Positions 20,257 through 29,180 of a stretch of 64,000 nt of DNA are shown here, one piece after another. The stretch is taken from NCBI GenBank assembly GCA_002449665.1, contig DJXH01000037.1, positions 63,775 to 127,774 of the forward strand, read 5' to 3'. Made by a program: the position numbers and the translations under genes. Below the pieces are notes generated by a model. The model saw only the letters and a list, made by a program, of their open reading frames with translations, was not told where the DNA came from and made no database searches. Within the stretch, counting starts at the first letter, position 1. Each line of letters opens with the position of its first letter. This DNA is from Bacteroidales bacterium UBA7009 (GTDB lineage Bacteria; Bacteroidota; Bacteroidia; Bacteroidales; Paludibacteraceae).

Positions 20257-22104
20257 ATGAACAGATATTTTTACGCTATCTTGCTTTTGTGTCTCTGCCA
20301 CATACTGCCACTAAACGCGCAGATAAAAGATATACGCAAGATGTCAGTACTGAAAAAATGGCAAGACCAAGGGTGGCAGATACAGCAATACACGATGAGT
20401 TATGACAGCAGTACGGTTATCTTCTCCGGCAAACACCTTGGCAAAGCCGACTACGACCTGTATGAGACTCACAGACATGGGAACGGCTGGAGCAAAGAGG
20501 AGATATTGCCTCCGTCTATCAATACGGATAACGACGAGATATGGCCATCGCTTACAAGCGACGGGCAGACTCTATATTTCTCGCGGCATTACGAAGCCGA
20601 CAAGTCTAAAAAAACAAAGGAGCAGTTCATAATATACACATCCGAGTGGTCGGAAAAAGGCTGGCAGGATGCCCAATCGCTCATATTCTCAAGCGGATAT
20701 GACGTATCGCCTTTCATAGCCCCTGACAACAAGACATTGTTTTTCGCTTCACGCCGCCCGACAGACAACAGCAAAGACATTGCCAATTCATACAGCATAT
20801 ACTACACCCGCAAGGTGAATAAATACGACTGGTTTGAACCTGAAGCGTTTATCTCTTCACAAGAAAAGAACATCAATTACTACGGAGGGCAGGTTAATGA
20901 ATTTGAAGGCTATTACGGCTTCAGTTTCATTGACGAAGATGCCCGCAAGAAAGAGGCACACTATAGTATAAGAAATTATGGTTTGCCGCCGGAGCGGACT
21001 CCCCTGCCTGTAGCCCGCATAGAGGGTACTATTACAGAAGAAAAGAGCGGCAGACAGACAGAGGCGGATATTGCCGTTTATGATGCGCTGACAGGCAACA
21101 AGATAGCCCTGTACGAAGGCAAGTCCGACTACAGGATTGCTCTACCCTACGGCACTAACTACCATATTGACATCTACGGCAAAGAACTCTCACACCGATA
21201 TATAGACATTGACTGCCGCCAATTAGCCATAGACACCGTTATACGCGAAGACATCACGCTGAGCAAAGACCTGAATATAAGTGTATATGTCTTTGACAGC
21301 GAGCAGAATATCCCCATTGAGCCGGACAAAATAGAGATAGCGGGCGGCAAGGTAACGAACAAAGAAAAAGGGAAGGTCGTCTTAAGTCTGCCCATAGGCA
21401 AGAGTTATGACATCCGTTTTCATAAGCGCGGTTATGCTTCCGAAGTGCTTACTATTGACACCGACCGCCCCGTACTGCTCACACAGTCGGAGTTAGATAT
21501 GGAACTTAAGCCCTCTAAAACCCGACTGTCCGTTCATCTGACCGACGAGGAAACAGGTGAGCAAATAAAAGGACACATAGTGTTGCAAGATACGGAAAAC
21601 GATGAACAGATGGAGAGTACGGGCGAAGAACTTATTCTGCGCCAAGGACACAGATATATAGTAAAAGCCGATGCGGTAGGTTACCTTTTTGCCGACAGCA
21701 GTTTTTACGCCGACTACGACATAGAGAAAGCCAAGATGAGCATACCTATGATGTCCATACAAAAAGACCTTATTATGCGGCTGAAGAACATTCAGTTTGA
21801 GTACAACTCCGCCGAACTGATGGAGGAGTCGTATGCCGAACTTGATATGGTAGTCAGGCTGATGAAGCTCAATCCGCAGCTTAGAATAGAACTGTCGGCA
21901 CACACCGACAACAGCGGAAGCGACAGTTACAACGACCGCATGAGCCAGAAACGCGGCGATGCCGCAAAACAGTACCTGATACGCAAAGGTATTGAAGCAG
22001 AGCGCATTGTGGCTATCGGTTACGGCAAACGCAAGCCTATAACGGACAATGATACAGAAGAACACAGAACGCAAAACAGACGAGTAGAATTCAAAGTATT
22101 ATGA
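20257..22104 (+). CDS. Beta-propeller / carboxypeptidase-regulatory-like / OmpA protein (PorE-like)
   Basis: Secreted envelope protein with a signal peptide ending at LNAQ. Residues about 40-240 contain PD40/WD40-like blades (NDEIWPSLTSDGQTLYFSR, DVSPFIAPDNKTLFFASRR). Residues 250-500 hold two or three beta-sandwich CRD-like repeats (VARIEGTITEEKSGR, LSVHLTDEETGEQIKG). Residues 505-615 form an OmpA C-terminal peptidoglycan-binding domain (IQFEYNSAEL, the NDRMSQKRGDA region, GYGKRKPI). This order matches PorE of Porphyromonas, which anchors the T9SS to peptidoglycan, except that the N-terminal TPR part is missing. The next gene overlaps it (ATGA at 22101) and has a TPR-like N-terminus. Confidence 0.75.
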   Translation: MNRYFYAILLLCLCHILPLNAQIKDIRKMSVLKKWQDQGWQIQQYTMSYDSSTVIFSGKHLGKADYDLYETHRHGNGWSKEEILPPSINTDNDEIWPSLTSDGQTLYFSRHYEADKSKKTKEQFIIYTSEWSEKGWQDAQSLIFSSGYDVSPFIAPDNKTLFFASRRPTDNSKDIANSYSIYYTRKVNKYDWFEPEAFISSQEKNINYYGGQVNEFEGYYGFSFIDEDARKKEAHYSIRNYGLPPERTPLPVARIEGTITEEKSGRQTEADIAVYDALTGNKIALYEGKSDYRIALPYGTNYHIDIYGKELSHRYIDIDCRQLAIDTVIREDITLSKDLNISVYVFDSEQNIPIEPDKIEIAGGKVTNKEKGKVVLSLPIGKSYDIRFHKRGYASEVLTIDTDRPVLLTQSELDMELKPSKTRLSVHLTDEETGEQIKGHIVLQDTENDEQMESTGEELILRQGHRYIVKADAVGYLFADSSFYADYDIEKAKMSIPMMSIQKDLIMRLKNIQFEYNSAELMEESYAELDMVVRLMKLNPQLRIELSAHTDNSGSDSYNDRMSQKRGDAAKQYLIRKGIEAERIVAIGYGKRKPITDNDTEEHRTQNRRVEFKVL

Positions 22105-23663
22105 GAAAGAACATTATTATATTGCTTCTGTCGCTGTCAGCCATCGCTATGGCAGATGACGAGTTTCTGCGAACAGTGGAAAAAGCAAACAGCGTATCAA
22201 AACACGAGGGACTGTATATCCTCAACCGCTATCAGTCAGACAACCCGAAGTTTGCGCCCGTCTATTACCACCTTGGAGTGCTGTGTGAAGCAACAACAGA
22301 GGACGAACACCCCCTAAAAGACTATGCGGAGTTGTCCGAGGCTCTTTATCGCACGCGGCTGTACTACGGCAACTGCATACACTATGCCAAAGACCAGTCG
22401 GTCAAACCAGCTTACTATGAGGGCATTGAGTATAAAGGCAAGAAACTGACATACGAACATATAGAGAAAGACCTCAAGCACAGGATAAAGAAAGTGAAGG
22501 AGACGGAAGAGTATCTGAAACGCTTATATACAGCCTATTGCACGCTTAGCGAGAGATATGACGACTGCCGGCACCTCTATACGGAGTTTATGAACACATA
22601 CAGCCGTGAGAAAAATGCACACCTCTATCTTAATCAAGCGGATCTTCAACTCCTTACCACACTTGCCACTCAAGCCGACTCACTGAAAACCGACATCTCC
22701 GAACTGAAAAAGGCAATGTCTATGCTGCCCGTCAAAGGCTATCAACCACAGTTCAGATTTGAACAGGTCAACCTCTATCGTCTTGACGGTCTGTCAGATA
22801 CTGACATCATGCAAAACGAGGTCGTACTATGGGACTACGCTTCTTGGGCAAAGAAGTTCATAGAGCAGCAGACCTGCACCTACTCCGCCTATTACGCACA
22901 AATAGACACGGAGAAAAAAGCACTTGAGAACTGCCGCATTTCAGCAGAAACGGGAAAGACAACCGACCATAAGACAGACTACGTTCTGCTCAACAAAATC
23001 GACCGTCTTGACTACGGCTCCTTTATGCGTGTGTGGATGGAACTCAAAACTACGACGGCACTTATATGGCAAGCCTCGCAAGCCCCGCTGCTTACCTCTG
23101 CCGACTCACTGACAGATGCCGTCAAAGCCGAGATGCTGCAACACATCTACCTGCAATACAACGCCTTAAAACAAGCCGACCAACTCCGACAAAGTCTCAC
23201 AAAAAGTGTTACAGACGATGCTGTACGCCGATATGCCGTGCTACTTAAACAATGGGAAACGGATGATAAACAGAAAGTTATATCTTCAGCGGAGCAGGAT
23301 TTACAGTCTGCCCGCGAGGCGTATGGCGCGTGCTGCCAAAATGCATACCAACGCCTTTCGCCGAGTACGGTTGCTTTTGAGCGGTACGTAAACGACATAA
23401 CGGGCGAAGTGATAACAGCCGACAGCATCAATTATGAGCCGGAAGGCAGTGTTATAGATATTCTCCCGATAGGCAAAAACTATATGGTGGTGGAGAGTGC
23501 GCAAAGAGTTGTGATAGCCGACAAACAAGGCGAGACTGTCAGCGAAACAAGATACGACACAACCCGCACTATAAAAGCAGCTATCAAACTCACAAACAAC
23601 AACATTGCATTGATTACGGACAACGAGTTTATTTTTGTTGATTCCAACGGCAAAAAGAAATAA
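22101..23663 (+). CDS. Secreted helical protein with TPR-like N-terminus
   Basis: 520 residues, not recognised as a named family. Signal peptide IIILLLSLSAIAMA, then alternating helices: FAPVYYHLGVLCEA and DYAELSEALYRTRLYYGNC look like TPR units, and a Lys/Glu-rich stretch at about 115-150 may be a coiled coil. The last ~90 residues (GSVIDILPIGKNYMVVESAQ ... NIALITDNEFIFVDSNGKKK) read like beta-propeller blades. Its ATG overlaps the stop of the OmpA protein, so the two are very likely co-translated partners. Confidence 0.6.
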   Translation: MRKNIIILLLSLSAIAMADDEFLRTVEKANSVSKHEGLYILNRYQSDNPKFAPVYYHLGVLCEATTEDEHPLKDYAELSEALYRTRLYYGNCIHYAKDQSVKPAYYEGIEYKGKKLTYEHIEKDLKHRIKKVKETEEYLKRLYTAYCTLSERYDDCRHLYTEFMNTYSREKNAHLYLNQADLQLLTTLATQADSLKTDISELKKAMSMLPVKGYQPQFRFEQVNLYRLDGLSDTDIMQNEVVLWDYASWAKKFIEQQTCTYSAYYAQIDTEKKALENCRISAETGKTTDHKTDYVLLNKIDRLDYGSFMRVWMELKTTTALIWQASQAPLLTSADSLTDAVKAEMLQHIYLQYNALKQADQLRQSLTKSVTDDAVRRYAVLLKQWETDDKQKVISSAEQDLQSAREAYGACCQNAYQRLSPSTVAFERYVNDITGEVITADSINYEPEGSVIDILPIGKNYMVVESAQRVVIADKQGETVSETRYDTTRTIKAAIKLTNNNIALITDNEFIFVDSNGKKK

Positions 23664-23732
23664 ACAGGAAAAATGCAGGATTGCACTTAAAAATGCAAAA
23701 AAAAGTTGTAAGTGTGAAGATTTTTGAATAAT

Positions 23733-23766
23733 TTTGCGGGAAAATTACCAAAGTAACGTACATTTG
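23733..23766 (+). promoter_or_regulatory. Candidate promoter of the lysine-fermentation operon
   Basis: TTTG at 23733-23736 and TACATTTG at 23759-23766 with a slightly long spacer (22 bp), about 105 bp upstream of atoD. Confidence 0.45.
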
Positions 23767-23794
23767 TATCAATCTTTCCTTTTTCTATACGTTC

Positions 23795-23824
23795 ACTTTT
23801 GATATTTTAATCAGACTTTTGATA
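23795..23824. repeat. Pair of 10-bp direct repeats in the lysine-operon leader
   Basis: ACTTTTGATA occurs at 23795-23804 and again at 23815-23824, exactly 20 bp apart (two helical turns), between the candidate promoter and atoD. Spacing suits a dimeric regulator, but this is inference. Confidence 0.45.
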
Positions 23825-23871
23825 GCAAATATCCATCATTTTTGTCTATTATCAATCAAAATTATACATTT

Positions 23872-24522
23872 ATGAACAAACTTATTACGTTAGAGCAAGC
23901 CGTAGAGAAGGTGCATGACGGAATGACCGTTATGTTCGGCGGCTTTTTAGGCAACGGCAGTCCCGTTCAGATAACGGATGCATTAGTGGAAAAAGGCGTA
24001 AAAGACCTTACTATCATTGCCAACGACACTGCTTTTGACAATATCGCTCACGGCAAACTTGTAGCCAATCACCAAGTAAAACGTGCCATCGTATCACATA
24101 CCGGCACCAACAAAGAGACTGCCATTCAGAAGAATGCCGGTACTCTCATTGTTGACTACGTACCACAGGGAACGCTTGCAGAGCGCATTCGCGCTAAAGG
24201 CGCAGGTCTTGGCGGCGTGCTTACTCCTACGGGCATAGGTACAATAATGGCAGACGGCAAAGAGGTGATAAAAATAGACGGCAAAGATTATCTGCTCGAG
24301 AAACCTCTCGGAGCCGACATCGCCATTCTGCGTGCCAACATCGTTGACGAAGACGGCAATATGGTCTTCCTCGGTACTACGCAGAACTTCAACCCGCTGA
24401 TGGCAACGGCTGCCGACTATGTAATAGTAGAGGCAGAAAAACTCGTAAAACGCGGTGAGATAGCCCCCGAGCATGTTCACGCTTCAGGCATATATGTAGA
24501 TGCCATCTACGTTGAGAAATAA
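23872..24522 (+). CDS. atoD: 3-oxoacid/butyrate-acetoacetate CoA-transferase alpha subunit
   Basis: Moves CoA between butyryl-CoA and acetoacetate together with the beta subunit (35115). I start at the ATG at 23872 (MNKLITLEQAVEKVHDGMTVM, 216 residues). The GGFLGNGSPVQI loop and the EKPLGADIAILRA and NFNPLMATAADYVIVEAE blocks are typical of subunit A. First gene of the lysine array. It is separated from its partner by about 10.6 kb and eleven genes, which is unusual because the two subunits are mostly adjacent. Confidence 0.92.
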   Translation: MNKLITLEQAVEKVHDGMTVMFGGFLGNGSPVQITDALVEKGVKDLTIIANDTAFDNIAHGKLVANHQVKRAIVSHTGTNKETAIQKNAGTLIVDYVPQGTLAERIRAKGAGLGGVLTPTGIGTIMADGKEVIKIDGKDYLLEKPLGADIAILRANIVDEDGNMVFLGTTQNFNPLMATAADYVIVEAEKLVKRGEIAPEHVHASGIYVDAIYVEK

Positions 24523-24583
24523 TGCGTGGTTAAAATTATAACTTACGCCTTAACAGATTAATTTATATAAAAAAATAAACGAA

Positions 24584-24976
24584 ATGGAATACAGGACAAA
24601 ATTGAGATTGAGAATGAGCGCAAAAGATGCTCACTATGGAGGCAACTTGGTGGACGGAGCACACATGGTTCACTTGTTCGGCGACGTGGCTACCGAACTG
24701 CTCATTATGCGTGACGGTGACGAGGGCTTGTTCCGCGCCTACGACCAAATAGACTTTTTGGCACCCGTCTATGCAGGTGACTACATAGAGGCAGAGGGTT
24801 GGATTGACCGCGAAGGCAACACCAGTCGCCACATGATGTTTGAAGCAAGGAAAGTGGCTGTTGCCCGTCCTGATATTTCTGCGTCGGCTGCCGACGAACT
24901 TAATGAGCCGATAGTGGTATGCCGTGCCAGCGGCACCTGCGTAACCCCGAAAGACTGCCAACGCAAAAGCAATTGA
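24584..24976 (+). CDS. kal: 3-aminobutyryl-CoA ammonia-lyase
   Basis: Removes ammonia from L-3-aminobutyryl-CoA to give crotonyl-CoA in lysine fermentation. Small hotdog-fold protein of 130 residues: [20 protein letters not shown] carries the Asp/His/Tyr region of the family and [20 protein letters not shown] the hotdog strand. Neighbours kce and kdd fix the role. Its stop codon lies inside a 7-bp repeat tract that runs up to the kce start. Confidence 0.92.
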   Translation: MEYRTKLRLRMSAKDAHYGGNLVDGAHMVHLFGDVATELLIMRDGDEGLFRAYDQIDFLAPVYAGDYIEAEGWIDREGNTSRHMMFEARKVAVARPDISASAADELNEPIVVCRASGTCVTPKDCQRKSN

Positions 24977-25002
24977 TAATTGACAATTGATAATTGATAA
25001 TT
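24971..25002. repeat. Heptanucleotide tandem repeat at the kal/kce junction
   Basis: AATTGAT/AATTGAC is repeated 4.6 times with a period of 7 bp. The first copy contains the kal stop and the last copy touches the kce ATG. Confidence 0.8.
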
Positions 25003-25833
25003 ATGGATAAACTGATTATCACTGCCGCTATCTGCGGCGCTGAGGTTACCAAAGAGCAGAACCCCAACGTACCATATACTGTAGAAGAGATAGTACGCGA
25101 GGCGAAGATGGCACACGAAGCCGGTGCGGCAATCGTTCATCTTCACGTCCGCTTTGACGACGGTACGCCCACTCAAAGTCGTGAGCGTTTTCAGGAATGT
25201 ACAGAGGCTATTCTCAAAGAATGTCCCGATGTCATACTTATCCCCTCCACTGGCGGTGCCGTAGGTATGACCCCTGATGAGCGTCTTCAGTCAACCGACA
25301 CCACCCCCACTCCAGAGATGGCAACGCTTGACTGCGGTACGTGTAACTTCGGCGATGAGATTTTCGACAACACCATGCCCACCATGCGCGCCTTCGGCAA
25401 ACGTATGATTGAGCGCGGCATCAAGCCCGAATACGAGTGCTTTGAGATGGGACACCTTGATACCATACTGAAAATGGCAAAGAAAGGTGAAGTGCCCGGC
25501 GCACCTATGCAGTTTAACTTCGTACTCGGTGTTCCGGGCTGCACCCCCGCAACGGTGGATAACCTGTGCTGGTTGGTAAATAAGATTCCCGCAGGCTCCA
25601 CTTGGACCGTAACGGGCGTAGGGCGCAGTGCCTTCCCGATGGCTGCCGCTGCAATCGCTATGGGCGGCAACGTGCGCGTAGGCTTTGAAGACAACCTGTA
25701 CTTGAGCAAAGGTGTGCTTGCCAAGTCCAATGCCGAACTTGTAGAGAAAGTGGTGCGCCTTGCCCGCGAACTCGGCAGGGAGATTGCTACGAGCGATGAA
25801 GCCCGCGAAATACTCGGACTGAAAAAGAGATAA
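25003..25833 (+). CDS. kce: 3-keto-5-aminohexanoate cleavage enzyme
   Basis: BKACE/DUF849 TIM-barrel enzyme: condenses 3-keto-5-aminohexanoate with acetyl-CoA and splits it to acetoacetate plus 3-aminobutyryl-CoA. The start is the ATG at 25003 (MDKLIITAAICGAEVTK, 276 residues). The Zn-binding His pair is in IVHLHVRF, with the IPSTGGAVGM loop, the acid in YECFEMGH and RVGFEDNLYL near the end, all typical. Confidence 0.95.
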   Translation: MDKLIITAAICGAEVTKEQNPNVPYTVEEIVREAKMAHEAGAAIVHLHVRFDDGTPTQSRERFQECTEAILKECPDVILIPSTGGAVGMTPDERLQSTDTTPTPEMATLDCGTCNFGDEIFDNTMPTMRAFGKRMIERGIKPEYECFEMGHLDTILKMAKKGEVPGAPMQFNFVLGVPGCTPATVDNLCWLVNKIPAGSTWTVTGVGRSAFPMAAAAIAMGGNVRVGFEDNLYLSKGVLAKSNAELVEKVVRLARELGREIATSDEAREILGLKKR

Positions 25834-25866
25834 CTAAAAGAATAATAATCAAAAAAAATAACAACA

Positions 25867-26940
25867 ATGCAAAAACATGGTAACAAATACGGTGTACACC
25901 GTGTAATCGAACCGCTTGGCGTACTGCCACAGCCCGCAAACAAGGTTGACAACAACATGGACGAAATCTACGACAACGAGATTCTCATTGATGTACAGAC
26001 TCTTAACATTGACTCCGCTTCCTTTACCGACATCCACAACTATGCTCGTCAGCAGGCAGGCGAAGGTGCTTCGGAAGAGCGCATAATGGAAGAGATAAAG
26101 AAAGAGATGCTGCTTAACGTAGAACTCCAAGGCAAGCACCGCAACCGTCGTACCGGTTCGGGCGGAATGTTGCTCGGAAAAGTTGAGAAAATAGGCGATG
26201 CCCTCAAAGGCAAAATCGACCTCAAAGAAGGCGACCGTATCGCTACCCTCGTTTCTCTCTCTCTCACTCCGCTCCGCATAGACGAGATTCTTGCCATTCG
26301 CGCCGATGTTGACCAAGTGGACATCAAAGGTAAAGCCATATTGTTTGAAAGCGGCATCTACGCCAAGATACCCGATGATATGCCCGAAAAATTGGCTCTT
26401 TCGGCTCTTGACGTTGCCGGTGCTCCCGCACAGACTGCCAAACTCTGCCAATACGGTCAGACCGTTGTTATACTCGGTGCAGGCGGCAAGAGCGGTATGC
26501 TCTGCTGCTATGAGGCTAAAAAGCGCGTAGGCGTAACGGGTACCGTAATAGGTATAGCCAACAGCCCCAAATCGACACAGCGTATCAAAGACCTCGGTTT
26601 CTGCGACATAGTAGAGAGTGCCGCCGGTATGACACCCGTACAGGTAAATGAAATGGTAAGCCGTCTGACCAACGGAAAGATGGCAGACGTAACCATCAAC
26701 TGCGTAAACGTACCCGACCAAGAGATGACCGCCATACTCTGCACCAAGGACGACGGTATAGTTTATTTCTTCTCAATGGCTACGAGTTTCACCAAGGCCT
26801 CTCTCGGAGCAGAAGGAATCGGCGCAGACGTTAATATGATTATGGGTAACGGCTATACCAAAGGTCATGCCGAGTTTACTCTCCAAGAACTGCGTGAGTG
26901 CCCCGCTCTTCGCAAGATTTTTGAAGAACTTTACGCTTAA
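25867..26940 (+). CDS. kdd: L-erythro-3,5-diaminohexanoate dehydrogenase
   Basis: NAD(P)-linked oxidative deamination of 3,5-diaminohexanoate to 3-keto-5-aminohexanoate. 357 residues: N-terminal family block HRVIEPLGVLPQPANKVDN and a Rossmann nucleotide fold TVVILGAGGKSGMLCCYEAK in the middle. Lies between kce and kamA, as in other lysine-fermentation operons. Confidence 0.94.
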   Translation: MQKHGNKYGVHRVIEPLGVLPQPANKVDNNMDEIYDNEILIDVQTLNIDSASFTDIHNYARQQAGEGASEERIMEEIKKEMLLNVELQGKHRNRRTGSGGMLLGKVEKIGDALKGKIDLKEGDRIATLVSLSLTPLRIDEILAIRADVDQVDIKGKAILFESGIYAKIPDDMPEKLALSALDVAGAPAQTAKLCQYGQTVVILGAGGKSGMLCCYEAKKRVGVTGTVIGIANSPKSTQRIKDLGFCDIVESAAGMTPVQVNEMVSRLTNGKMADVTINCVNVPDQEMTAILCTKDDGIVYFFSMATSFTKASLGAEGIGADVNMIMGNGYTKGHAEFTLQELRECPALRKIFEELYA

Positions 26941-26959
26941 TCACAAAAATAACATTATT

Positions 26960-28237
26960 ATGGCTGAAAGCAGAAGAAAACAACTGTTTCCCAACGTCAG
27001 CGACAGCGATTGGAACGATTGGCACTGGCAAGTAAGAAACCGCATTGAGACCCTTGACGAGCTCAAAAAATACGTTCAGCTGACAGACGAGGAGCAGGAA
27101 GGCGTGCGCAGTGTGCTCAGTACACTGCGTATGGCCATCACTCCTTATTATTTGAGTCTTATCAATCCCGACGATCCGTATGACCCTATTCGCCGCCAGT
27201 GTATTCCCACGGCAGCAGAGACACATCTTGCAGATGCCGACCTGCTCGACCCTCTGCACGAGGACGAAGACTCACCCGTACCCGGGCTGACACACCGCTA
27301 TCCCGATCGTGTACTCTTCCTCATAACGGATATGTGTTCTATGTACTGCCGCCACTGTACCCGTCGCCGTTTTGCAGGTCAGAAAGACGATGAGAGTCCG
27401 TCGGAGCGCATTGAGAAAGCACTCGAATACATAGAGAAGACGACAACGGTAAGAGACGTACTGCTCTCGGGCGGAGATGCGCTGATGGTGGGCGACAAAA
27501 AACTTGAGTACATCATCTCTCGTCTTCGCGCGATAGAACACGTGGAGATAGTCCGTCTCGGCAGCCGTGTACCCGTAGTATGCCCTCAGCGTATAACACC
27601 CGAACTTTGTGCAATGCTGAGTAAGTACCACCCCATCTGGCTCAATACCCACTTCAACCACCCCGCCGAAGTAACGGCAGAGTCCCGCCGCGCCTGCGAG
27701 ATGCTTGCCAACGCCGGTATCCCTCTCGGCAACCAGAGCGTGCTGCTGCGCGGAGTGAATGACTGTGTATATATTCAGCGCGAATTGGTGCACGAACTTG
27801 TCAAGATGCGCGTTCGTCCTTATTACCTCTATCAGTGCGACTTAAGTCAAGGACTTGAACATTTCCGTACACCCGTGTCAAAAGGTATAGAGATAATAGA
27901 AGGTCTGCGCGGTCATACCTCCGGCTATTGCGTACCCACTTTCGTTGTGGATGCCCCGGGCGGAGGCGGCAAGACACCTGTTATGCCGCAGTATGTCATA
28001 TCACAGTCTCCGGGTCGCGTGGTACTGCGCAACTTCGAGGGCGTGATAACTACTTACACCGAGCCGCTTGACTACAAGAACGACTGCCACTGCCCCGCCT
28101 GCGAGGCTGAAAGGCAGAAGAAAGTGGCAGCAGACAAGGCTGTGGACGGCGTTATCTCTCTGCTTGAAGGCGAGCGTATGAACATCGAACCCGCTCACCT
28201 CAAACGCCACGAGAGAAACGAAGCAAGAAAACAATAA
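26960..28237 (+). CDS. kamA: Lysine 2,3-aminomutase
   Basis: Radical-SAM, PLP-dependent enzyme converting L-lysine to L-beta-lysine. The true start is the ATG at 26960 (425 residues; a longer frame overlaps kdd). Radical-SAM cluster Cys126, Cys130, Cys133 (CSMYCRHC), the GGDAL motif, PLP Lys338 in APGGGGKTPV, and a C-terminal Zn site Cys376, Cys378, Cys381 (CHCPAC) with a likely fourth ligand Cys269. All features of the clostridial enzyme are intact. Confidence 0.97.
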   Translation: MAESRRKQLFPNVSDSDWNDWHWQVRNRIETLDELKKYVQLTDEEQEGVRSVLSTLRMAITPYYLSLINPDDPYDPIRRQCIPTAAETHLADADLLDPLHEDEDSPVPGLTHRYPDRVLFLITDMCSMYCRHCTRRRFAGQKDDESPSERIEKALEYIEKTTTVRDVLLSGGDALMVGDKKLEYIISRLRAIEHVEIVRLGSRVPVVCPQRITPELCAMLSKYHPIWLNTHFNHPAEVTAESRRACEMLANAGIPLGNQSVLLRGVNDCVYIQRELVHELVKMRVRPYYLYQCDLSQGLEHFRTPVSKGIEIIEGLRGHTSGYCVPTFVVDAPGGGGKTPVMPQYVISQSPGRVVLRNFEGVITTYTEPLDYKNDCHCPACEAERQKKVAADKAVDGVISLLEGERMNIEPAHLKRHERNEARKQ

Positions 28238-28259
28238 AAGTAGGACTATCCAGCAAGAT

Positions 28260-29180
28260 ATGAAACTTATTGAGGCACTGCTACAAAAAAGGAGTTGTTC
28301 GGTAACGGGTATGGAGAAAAACACCGGCAAGACGGTTACACTGAACTACCTTCTTCAACACCTGCCGCCCACAACCCGAGTAGCAGTAACCTCGATAGGA
28401 CTTGACGGCGAGAGCAAAGACCAAGTAACCGGCACACATAAGCCGGAGATTAAACTGAAAGAGGGAATGATCTTCGCCACGTCTGAAAAACACTACAGAC
28501 AAAGGCGGTTGGTGTCGGAACTGCTTGATATAAGTGCAGAACGGACGGCATTAGGAAGATTGGTAACGGCGAGAGTACTGACAGAAGGCAAGGTGATGCT
28601 ATCCGGTCCGGGAGCGACACAAAGTATATCCCGCTGGATGTATGAGACTCGAGGATTGGCTGACATAACGCTGATTGACGGTGCATTAAGTCGTTTGAGT
28701 CTTGCCACGCCTACCGTTAGCGAATCGCTCATACTTGCCACAGGTGCCGCCTACTCCGCCAACATAGATACACTCGTGAGAAACACCGCATACGTGGTAG
28801 AACTTATCAACCTGCCGCTGACGGAAATGTCGGAGGACGAGTTGAGCAAAGAGATAACAACGGCTCAAACAGCATATATAAAAATAGAAGGCGCACTGAC
28901 CGACAGAAACGTGGAGAATATTCTCAACGACAAGACGGCTGCCGATAAAGAAATTATAATTCAAGACTTTACCAAAGTGTTTGCCGATATGATGCTGTGG
29001 CATAGGCTAAGGAAAACACACAAAGTGAGCGTAAGAAGCAAAAGTGAACTGATAGGGATAACCGTCAACCCTATCGCGCCAAATGGGATGAGACTGCACT
29101 CGGACATAGTTTGCGAAATGCTCCGCGAGAAAGTGAATATCCCCGTATATGATTTGGTAGGAGGAATAGCATTTGAATAG
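28260..29180 (+). CDS. kamB: Lysine 5,6-aminomutase reactivase subunit KamB
   Basis: Helps KamC to restore inactivated, B12-dependent KamDE; the role is inferred from conserved neighbourhood. 306 residues with an N-terminal P-loop-like GMEKNTGKTVTLNYLL and a second block GALGRLVTARVLTEGKVML. Overlaps kamC by eight bases, with a strong AGGAGGAA just before the kamC start. Confidence 0.85.
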   Translation: MKLIEALLQKRSCSVTGMEKNTGKTVTLNYLLQHLPPTTRVAVTSIGLDGESKDQVTGTHKPEIKLKEGMIFATSEKHYRQRRLVSELLDISAERTALGRLVTARVLTEGKVMLSGPGATQSISRWMYETRGLADITLIDGALSRLSLATPTVSESLILATGAAYSANIDTLVRNTAYVVELINLPLTEMSEDELSKEITTAQTAYIKIEGALTDRNVENILNDKTAADKEIIIQDFTKVFADMMLWHRLRKTHKVSVRSKSELIGITVNPIAPNGMRLHSDIVCEMLREKVNIPVYDLVGGIAFE

